From a virus, in IMG/VR virus record IMGVR_UViG_3300030331_005883, positions 1-28,232 of that record: a DNA stretch of 28,232 nucleotides, one strand, 5' to 3'. Below, piece after piece: positions 23,093-28,232 of the stretch. Each line of letters opens with the position of its first letter. Within the stretch, counting starts at the first letter, position 1. Made by a program: the position numbers and the translations under genes. The notes below the pieces were generated by a model. That model was not told the origin of the DNA, did not search any database, and saw only the letters and a program-made list of their open reading frames with translations.

Positions 23093-24046
23093 TTAGAAAC
23101 CTTGCCTTACAAATTCATTTTGAGTGTCAAGAATTTGCTCTCTGGTGAATGGTTCTGATTTTCGTAATTTTTTCTTTGATAATTTTTTATTCTTTTTGGT
23201 TTTTATATTCTTATTACTACTTTGACTTTCATTTTCTTTTACTTTTGCATCTGGATTTCTTACATTTTCTGGCGTTGCATCTGATTCTGCATAGACTGCA
23301 CCTTTTCTTGCTGCTCTTTGAGTGAAATATTGCTCATAATTGAAAGTTATGGTGGTTTTTATGAGCTCTGCTCTTCCATATGCTAATGGTGCAGCAACTA
23401 TGCTAGTGGGGAAGGCATTCATGATATGATATGTAATAGCACTAGGTAGTTGTAAATTAAATCTGCTAGTTTTATTCAATTTATTAAAATCATCAGTTGT
23501 ATCTTTACTAAAAGCGGTTATCTCTATATTACACTTATATGTCTTTGGATACTGCATTCTCCTAAATGCTGCACCTGCTGAATGATTTATTCTTTCTTCT
23601 GTGCTCGTACCAAAAGTGCCATCATCAATTCTAGTTGGTGATATAAATTCCATCCAAGCGTTGAATACTTCGTTTGTGTAGTAATCAGTTTGTGAATAAA
23701 ATGTAAGTATGACATCAGGAAATCTTCTAAATGTGGCATAGTTTTGTGACAAACCCTGTCTAAGACCATCTACTTTACCTGATTGTATGTCTGAACCTGG
23801 TAATACTGCCTCAGAGCAAAATAGTGCAAGATACTCGCCAGGATTGAACGTGCCACCATTTTGATCAAAAAAACCATGTTGGTTTATAAATTGCCTTAGT
23901 CTGTCGTTTCCAGCAAAATTTATCAATACATCGTAATTATTATTCAACGCAGGTGTGATATTACCAAACTTTGTCGTTGGATCAGTTAGATTTACTGTTG
24001 GTAAGTAAAATCTACCAGATCTAAACGCATCTGCCCTCTGTGCCAT
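23093..24046 (-). CDS. 54: gp54-like baseplate tail-tube initiator (317 aa)
   Basis: The 317-residue length matches T4 gp54 (320), which caps the baseplate hub and nucleates the tail tube. Visible features are an N-terminal region (AQRADAFRSGRFYLPTVN), a tube-like beta core (YLALFCSEAVLPGSDIQ, PDVILTFYSQTDYYTNEVFN, then CNIEITAFSKD) and TTITFNYEQYFTQRAA. Spacing and order suggest the gp19-like tube fold that gp54 shares with the tube protein. The C-terminal 45 residues are an unusual Lys-rich tail (NKNIKTKKNKKLSKKKLRKS). It is divergent from gp4 across 28 bases. No late promoter of either form is seen on the minus strand before it. It could instead be another tube-fold protein, since gp48, gp54 and gp19 are related. 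Confidence 0.65.
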   Translation of the reverse strand: MAQRADAFRSGRFYLPTVNLTDPTTKFGNITPALNNNYDVLINFAGNDRLRQFINQHGFFDQNGGTFNPGEYLALFCSEAVLPGSDIQSGKVDGLRQGLSQNYATFRRFPDVILTFYSQTDYYTNEVFNAWMEFISPTRIDDGTFGTSTEERINHSAGAAFRRMQYPKTYKCNIEITAFSKDTTDDFNKLNKTSRFNLQLPSAITYHIMNAFPTSIVAAPLAYGRAELIKTTITFNYEQYFTQRAARKGAVYAESDATPENVRNPDAKVKENESQSSNKNIKTKKNKKLSKKKLRKSEPFTREQILDTQNEFVRQGF

Positions 24047-24053
24047 CTAAATA
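24047..24053 (+). promoter_or_regulatory. CTAAATA late promoter for the gp4-gp53 operon
   Basis: The plus strand reads CTAAATA directly next to the gp54-like start codon and 21 bases before the gp4 ATG at 24075. A start about six bases downstream would place it within the left arm of the hairpin at 24053-24072. Confidence 0.6.
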
Positions 24054-24072
24054 TAGTATGATTACATACTAT
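24053..24072. promoter_or_regulatory. Perfect 8-bp inverted repeat in the divergent gp54/gp4 gap
   Basis: ATAGTATG, four bases ATTA, then CATACTAT: arms at 24053-24060 and 24065-24072 pair without mismatch. It fills most of the 28-base gap between the two divergent start codons and overlaps the end of the plus-strand promoter core. It could be a protein-binding operator or a leader hairpin. Confidence 0.55.
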
Positions 24073-24074
24073 GT

Positions 24075-24509
24075 ATGTCATATAAAGGGAAATACAGACC
24101 TAAAAACCGTCAAAAGTATAAAGGCGACGTGGGAGAAGTCGTATATAGGTCACTGTGGGAATTGAAATTCATGAAATACTGTGACACCAATAATAAAATA
24201 TTGAAGTGGTCATCTGAAGAAATAATAATACCTTACAAATCACCTGTTGACAATAGAGTGCATAGGTATTTTCCCGATTTTTATGTCAAGTACAAGGATG
24301 TTAAAGGAAAGATAAGAGAAAAAGTTGTTGAAATTAAACCTGCAAAACAAGTCAAAGAACCAAAGATGCAAAAAAGAAGAACAAAAAAATATGTGTCAGA
24401 GGTTTACACTTATGCTACAAATCAAGCAAAGTGGGCAGCAGCAGAAAATTTCTGCAAGGATAGAAGGTGGGAATTTCAGATATTGACGGAGAAAGAACTT
24501 GGAATATAA
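24075..24509 (+). CDS. 4: Head completion protein gp4, nuclease-like (144 aa)
   Basis: The product starts MSYKGKYRPKNRQKYKGDVG and keeps the features of the T4 gp4 family of head completion proteins. It has a PD-(D/E)xK nuclease-like core: Glu29 in SLWELKFMKYC, Asp68 in YFPDFYV, and Glu86 and Lys88 in VVEIKP, followed by a basic region. In T4, gp4 acts late in head maturation so that tails can join. The putative catalytic residues are all present, so activity on DNA is possible. No ribosome binding site is seen; a second ATG four bases earlier is out of frame. First gene of the plus-strand operon, overlapping the next frame. Confidence 0.8.
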   Translation: MSYKGKYRPKNRQKYKGDVGEVVYRSLWELKFMKYCDTNNKILKWSSEEIIIPYKSPVDNRVHRYFPDFYVKYKDVKGKIREKVVEIKPAKQVKEPKMQKRRTKKYVSEVYTYATNQAKWAAAENFCKDRRWEFQILTEKELGI

Positions 24510-24912
24510 AAGTATATTTCCTACATCCGTTGTCGTAGGTCAACCTATTATAGGAGAAGTCATGTTATATCAATACTCTGCAAAATATGCTCAACAATTA
24601 CCTTTCTATGACAGAAATCCTATGACATATATTGTGGCGATGGAAGGTAATGCTTTTTATGGTGTGAATTTACACTACACCAAACCAATGAACAGATCTG
24701 GTGTTTTAGATTATATTATAGGTGATAATGATTTTACTAAGTTAGACGGATATAATAAATACCTAAGATCTTATGTTCAAAGCATGTTTTTACATCTAAA
24801 AGGAGAAGATTTAGATAAAGCATTGAGCATGCGTCTAGAAAAGTTTGTCACTGATCTGGGAAGTATAGAAATTCGACGTACAAATCAACAGATTAGGAGA
24901 TTATCGAGATGA
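24499..24912 (+). CDS. Conserved phage protein of unknown function with LPFYDRNP motif (137 aa)
   Basis: Around residues 26-60 the sequence reads YSAKYAQQLPFYDRNPMTYI, then GNAFYGVNLHYTKP. This is a pattern I recall from small proteins of many tailed phages without a firm function. The C-terminal half is helical and ends basic (IEIRRTNQQIRRLSR). The longest frame begins at a TTG (24499) with GGAG seven bases before it and overlaps gp4 by 11 bases. An ATG at 24562 has TAGGAG with excellent spacing and gives 116 residues. I keep the TTG because the IIGEVMLYQYSAK part looks like one continuous conserved block. Its place between gp4 and the gp48-like gene suggests head, neck or baseplate assembly. 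Confidence 0.6.
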   Translation: MEYKSIFPTSVVVGQPIIGEVMLYQYSAKYAQQLPFYDRNPMTYIVAMEGNAFYGVNLHYTKPMNRSGVLDYIIGDNDFTKLDGYNKYLRSYVQSMFLHLKGEDLDKALSMRLEKFVTDLGSIEIRRTNQQIRRLSR

Positions 24913-26507
24913 GTAAGAAAAAAAATACACCTATATCGATACTCGGTAAGAACAAACCTCTCACAAAAGTAATATACTATCAGATTGGGGGGGTTAGTTA
25001 TAGGGAGACCATAAGTCTTGATAAAGCAAATGGTACTTTTGGTAAATCACTTATGATTGAAGAGAAATTCTTCCCTATGAATAGAGCAATGGCAACTGCA
25101 GATTGGAGATCAGTGAACAATGAAGAAAAACTTAAAAAAATTCAGGACAATGAAGATAGAGCAAATGCATATGGTGGATACTTAGTAAGTTTACAGGGTA
25201 TAGATGGTTTAGAAGAGGCACTTGATAAATCAGATATGGATCAATTCATAGATTCTTTCGCAGATGGGGAAACGTGGAAAAATATTCCATTACCTAATGC
25301 AAAAAGTAAAACACAAGATCCTAAAGAGGGTGCTACAACTACAAAAATAGAACCCTCAGATATATTTGGTGATTACAAAGATATATTTAAAAAACATATG
25401 AAGTATCCAAGAGATATGTTTATTGGTAGAGGGTTTGGTTTTGATGAATCTGGTTTAAGTAGGGGAACACCTACTATTGGAGGTGGTGAAGGATCACAAG
25501 ATTATGTGTTTATTGAACAATTCATATACAAAGCACCTCAAGCGGTTACAAACACAAAAACAGACGCAACATTTGAAACTGGTGGTCGCACAAGAACACC
25601 TAATTTAGTGACTGGTGGTTTAGGGAGAAGAACTAATTTGGGAGATCCGATGGGCAGTTGTATATTACCAATACCAAATAAATTATCAGTTAGTCAGGGT
25701 GTCAATTGGGGTGAAGGTAGAGCAAATGCAGTTCAATTATCGGCATTTCAAGGTGTAAATAATGTTTTGTCAGATACCTTTAAGGAAAAAGGTGCTAATT
25801 TAGTAAAACTTTTGGGAGCTGGTCTAAATGAAGGAAGGGAAACTTTTAATGCTTTGAGAAAAGATATTAATGAAGCAGGGGAAGGAGGAGGTGCACGTGC
25901 ATCTACAGTGTTAAACGCAGTGGTCGCACGTTCAATTCTGAGTAGGATTGGTATAAATGTTGATGTTGATCAATTTATCACAAGAGAAACAGGTGCTGCA
26001 ATAAACCCAAATTTAGAACTTTTATTTGGAGGACCTCAACTAAGAACTTTTTCATTTGTTTTTAATTTTGCACCCAATGATCAAGATGAAGCGAAAACGG
26101 TAAGAATGATTCAAAGATGGTTCAGACAGGGTATGTTGGCACAAAAAACTACAGCAGGTGTTGGGGGAGGATCGTTATTTCTTGGATCACCTAATATTTT
26201 TAGAGTTTGTTATAAAAATAATAATAGAAGAATCAAGGGTTTAAACACTTTTAAGATTTGTGCGGTTACGTCAGTCGAAATTGATTTTACTCCCGACAAT
26301 GTTTATCAATCATATGATGATATTGACGCAATATCACAACCTGTAAGATCTTCTATGGCAGTTACATTTAATGAGTTGACACCAATATTTGCTAATGATT
26401 ACAATTTAGATGAAGATGAACAGGGTAACCTTGACCCCTCACTCTCTGATTTAGGATTCAATATTAGTGGTGAAAATAAAATTACGGAGGATGATTTAGG
26501 ATTCTAA
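24909..26507 (+). CDS. 48: gp48-like baseplate tail-tube cap protein (532 aa)
   Basis: The C-terminal part, residues about 370-500, has RTFSFVFNFAPNDQDEAKTV followed by RMIQRWFRQGM, then SPNIFRVCYKNNN, then FKICAVTSVEIDFTPDN and SSMAVTFNELTPIF. This is the pattern of T4 gp48, which with gp54 closes the baseplate hub and starts the tube. The N-terminal 180 residues are charged and without recognised domain, and the middle is Gly-rich, so the protein is longer than T4 gp48 (364). It overlaps the preceding gene by four bases (ATGA), with AGGAG nine bases before the ATG, and ends as TAATG with gp53. Convergent function with the divergently placed gp54-like gene supports the call. Confidence 0.65.
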   Translation: MSKKKNTPISILGKNKPLTKVIYYQIGGVSYRETISLDKANGTFGKSLMIEEKFFPMNRAMATADWRSVNNEEKLKKIQDNEDRANAYGGYLVSLQGIDGLEEALDKSDMDQFIDSFADGETWKNIPLPNAKSKTQDPKEGATTTKIEPSDIFGDYKDIFKKHMKYPRDMFIGRGFGFDESGLSRGTPTIGGGEGSQDYVFIEQFIYKAPQAVTNTKTDATFETGGRTRTPNLVTGGLGRRTNLGDPMGSCILPIPNKLSVSQGVNWGEGRANAVQLSAFQGVNNVLSDTFKEKGANLVKLLGAGLNEGRETFNALRKDINEAGEGGGARASTVLNAVVARSILSRIGINVDVDQFITRETGAAINPNLELLFGGPQLRTFSFVFNFAPNDQDEAKTVRMIQRWFRQGMLAQKTTAGVGGGSLFLGSPNIFRVCYKNNNRRIKGLNTFKICAVTSVEIDFTPDNVYQSYDDIDAISQPVRSSMAVTFNELTPIFANDYNLDEDEQGNLDPSLSDLGFNISGENKITEDDLGF

Positions 26508-27166
26508 TGAATTATTTCGATTTATTTCCAGATGTAGAATTACCATCTTTCTCCGATAAGAGGACTTCTAGTTTAGATTTTATAAGACTTAAAAATCTAT
26601 TTAAGAGAGGTAAAGTAAGAGATGACATTTATGGTAATGTCACTGCTTTTGCAAAATATTTGGTGCTTGATGGTGAGAGACCTGATACTGTTGCTAGAAA
26701 ATTATATGATGATGAAAATTTAGATTGGGTAATTTTATTATCAAACAATATTATCAATGTTCAAGATGAGTGGCCAATGGGTCAATATGATTTTCAGAGA
26801 TATTTGGATAATAAGTATAGTAGAGATCAACTTGGCGAAATTCATCATTATGAAACAAATGAAATTCGTAATCTAAATGGTATCTTATTACTTCAAGAAG
26901 GATTAGTCGTAGATGCAGATTATACTTTTAAGTATAGTGAAAATGATGGCACCATTAAAACTGTGAATAGTGTAAAATCAATTTCAAACATACAATATGA
27001 AATTGACAAAAATGATGCAAAAAGATCAATAAACACATTGAGAAAAAAATATCTTGGAATTATCATTGACGATATGAAGGAAATAATGACTTATACAGAT
27101 AGTTCACAATTTATCAACCGAAAGTTGAAAAAGGGTGATAATCTTAGAATCGCAGAACCTAGATAA
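26507..27166 (+). CDS. 53: Baseplate wedge protein gp53 (219 aa)
   Basis: The diagnostic stretch of gp53 is present at about residues 60-82: DTVARKLYDDENLDWVILLS followed by NNI. In T4 the matching part is a small folded domain of the wedge that joins wedge sectors into the hexagonal baseplate. The N-terminus (MNYFDLFPDVELPSFSDKRT) and the C-terminal helices (IDDMKEIMTYTDSS) fit the family; length 219 against 196 in T4. It begins with TAATG at the end of the gp48-like gene and has TTAGGA seven bases before its ATG. It is the last gene of the operon, with a terminator 23 bases after the stop. Confidence 0.8.
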   Translation: MNYFDLFPDVELPSFSDKRTSSLDFIRLKNLFKRGKVRDDIYGNVTAFAKYLVLDGERPDTVARKLYDDENLDWVILLSNNIINVQDEWPMGQYDFQRYLDNKYSRDQLGEIHHYETNEIRNLNGILLLQEGLVVDADYTFKYSENDGTIKTVNSVKSISNIQYEIDKNDAKRSINTLRKKYLGIIIDDMKEIMTYTDSSQFINRKLKKGDNLRIAEPR

Positions 27167-27188
27167 AAACCTTAAGGGCGATTTTTTG

Positions 27189-27213
27189 GCGGAGTTTTTT
27201 TTCCGCTTTTTTT
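27189..27213 (+). terminator. Hairpin plus T-run terminator after gp53
   Basis: GCGGA (27189-27193) pairs with TCCGC (27202-27206) over an 8-base T-rich loop, followed by seven T. It stands between the convergent gp53 and dioxygenase genes. A CCTTAAGG palindrome at 27170-27177 followed on the minus strand by T could add stop activity for the other direction. Confidence 0.65.
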
Positions 27214-27233
27214 GAAACTAAAAGTCATTTTTG

Positions 27234-27785
27234 CTACAGGTAATGCACACCGATGTGATATGCAATTGATACTCTATCTTCCAGTGACCTGTTCACATCT
27301 ACGTAGTGTATGAGGTTGCTGTTGAAAAATACTCCTCTATTAGTTTGTGGTGTGAAATACATGGCATTATAGTCTTTCTTTGTTATAGTGCATGTATTCA
27401 TGAACTTATTTGGATATGGATTCATTACAATCAAATCACCTGAGTTCTCATTCGCTTTTAACCAAAAAGCACCACTAAATTCACCAACAGTATGATGATG
27501 CATTGTGTTTGATGCACCAAAGGGATTGATGTTACAAAATAATTTGTTGAAGTTGACCCAATAAGGTTCCTCTATTTGATAGTGCTTGATATATTTTCTA
27601 AACTCTCTTAAAATTACATGTTTGATAGGATGATCTATATCTTTTTGCCAACCACCCATATTTGAGTTACCATCTGACTCAGGACAGGTTTTTTGTAAAT
27701 CATATACGTAAGATAAACAAGAGTCTACGACAGATTGATCTCCATCGTAGACTCCTATTGTCTCTTCAAATGAGACGTATTGCAT
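27234..27785 (-). CDS. 2OG-Fe(II) oxygenase-like protein (183 aa)
   Basis: The sequence resembles the small phage 2OG-Fe(II) oxygenases common in marine T4-like viruses (a TIGR02466-type pattern). It has WVNFNKLFCNINPFGASNTM followed by HHHTVGEFSGAFWLK (His96-98), SGDLIVMNPYPN, then NRGVFFNSNLIHYVDVNRS with distal His160, and EDRVSIAYHI with Arg171, expected to bind 2-oxoglutarate. The jelly-roll order is complete. The ATG overlaps the gp32 stop as TAATG, so it is translated with gp32. Substrate unknown; a nucleotide, a protein residue or a small molecule are all possible. Unlike the hydroxylase at 12036-12596 it is tied to a DNA replication gene rather than to tail genes. Confidence 0.7.
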   Translation of the reverse strand: MQYVSFEETIGVYDGDQSVVDSCLSYVYDLQKTCPESDGNSNMGGWQKDIDHPIKHVILREFRKYIKHYQIEEPYWVNFNKLFCNINPFGASNTMHHHTVGEFSGAFWLKANENSGDLIVMNPYPNKFMNTCTITKKDYNAMYFTPQTNRGVFFNSNLIHYVDVNRSLEDRVSIAYHIGVHYL

Positions 27786-28232
27786 TACTCTTCTGCTAGA
27801 CGTTGAAAGTATGATAGTGCATCGTCATCAGTGGTTGCGTTAGCAGTCACTGGTTCTGGTGGTGCAGTTACTATCTCCTCCTCTTCAGTTGCAACCTCTG
27901 GTGCTACTGGTGGACGTGACGTATTCAACACAGAGTTCAATCTCTTCTCAAGATCTCCATATGATTTGAACTGATCAGCAGCAGTAAACTCTTCTAAAGA
28001 GTATTGCTTCTTCCAGATCGCCTCAAGAGCGTCATCATCATCTAGGAGTGCACTGGTAGCAGAGAACTCAGATGAATCGTAATTACGATAACCTGCAACA
28101 TTCTTTGCCTTCAACTTGAAGTTAGCACCCTTCCAAAAATCGAACGGATCGATTGCTTCTTCATCCTCGAACTCAGGTTGCATTGCTGCTGTGAGTTTGT
28201 CAAAGATTTTCTTACCAAACTTGTATAGAAAT
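27785..28232 (-). CDS. 32: Single-stranded DNA-binding protein gp32, 5' part beyond the window
   Basis: The frame is open to the right edge. Reading in from the edge it gives FLYKFGKKIFDKLTAAMQPE, then DPFDFWKGANFKLKAKNVAG followed by YRNYDSSEF, then SALLDDDDALEAIWKKQ and DQFKSYGDLEKRLNSVL. This is the C-terminal part of the gp32 OB-fold core. An acidic tail (TEEEEIVTAPPEP, then TTDDDALSYFQRLAEE) corresponds to the gp32 tail that contacts replication and recombination proteins. The Met at 28183 is internal, not the start. gp32 coats single-stranded DNA at the replication fork. The Zn-binding region would lie outside the window. Confidence 0.9.
   Translation of the reverse strand, partial: FLYKFGKKIFDKLTAAMQPEFEDEEAIDPFDFWKGANFKLKAKNVAGYRNYDSSEFSATSALLDDDDALEAIWKKQYSLEEFTAADQFKSYGDLEKRLNSVLNTSRPPVAPEVATEEEEIVTAPPEPVTANATTDDDALSYFQRLAEE

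Noticed and set aside
24060-24075. tRNA or other small RNA gene in the divergent gap
   Set aside because: The gap is 28 bases and holds only the short palindrome; no cloverleaf could fit there or in any other gap of the window.
27785-28183. A separate 132-residue gene starting at Met 28183
   Set aside because: The frame continues upstream to the window edge with gp32-like sequence, so this Met is internal to gp32.

Overview
This AT-rich window is a late, structural part of the genome of a T4-like marine myovirus. The nearest relatives are probably the T4-like cyanophages of Synechococcus and Prochlorococcus, or the similar T4-like pelagiphages. Three things support this. Recognisable T4 core proteins are present: gp32, gp53, a gp48-like protein, gp4, a gp54-like protein, gp26, and gp27-like and gp5-like hub proteins. 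A set of repeat-rich beta-structured fibre proteins follows the style of marine T4-like phages. T4-type late promoters (TATAAATA and CTAAATA) sit in the few real intergenic gaps. No photosynthesis or other host-diagnostic gene is visible, so the host is left open.

Layout from left to right. Positions 1-11983, all on the minus strand, form a tail-fibre and appendage block: a fibre protein cut by the left edge, a 648-residue fibre with an NVTG repeat, a 112-residue small structural protein, a 792-residue fibre, and a 1891-residue giant that begins with a pectin-lyase-like fold and ends in a gp12-like tail-collar domain. Positions 12036-14059 hold a small accessory island: an aspartyl/asparaginyl beta-hydroxylase-like dioxygenase, a small membrane protein, a small unknown protein behind its own late promoter, and a divergent sulfotransferase-like protein. 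Positions 14059-24046 are the baseplate hub and tail module: two spike-like beta proteins, the gp5-like OB-fold hub, a small acidic His-rich protein, the gp27-like hub, two tape-measure-like proteins, a 65-residue ORF, gp26, and gp54. Genes here abut or overlap by 1, 4 or 17 bases and look translationally coupled.

Positions 24075-27166 run on the plus strand: gp4, an unknown protein, a gp48-like protein and gp53, closed by a hairpin-plus-T terminator. Positions 27234-28232 return to the minus strand with a 2OG-Fe(II) oxygenase-like gene coupled to the 3' part of gp32, which leaves the window on the right. No stretch longer than 300 bases lacks a gene, and I see no RNA gene, CRISPR array or insertion sequence.

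The most interesting signal is a perfect slippery heptamer, T TTT TTC, two codons before the stop of gp26. A -1 slip there would fuse gp26 to the 65-residue ORF just before the tape-measure-like genes. That is the arrangement of the lambda G/GT tail assembly chaperones, and I am not aware of it being described for the T4 group. Other points of note are a sulfotransferase-like protein with Trp where the P-loop Lys/Arg is expected, a gp5 spike that seems split over several genes, and a hairpin in the divergent gp54/gp4 promoter region.
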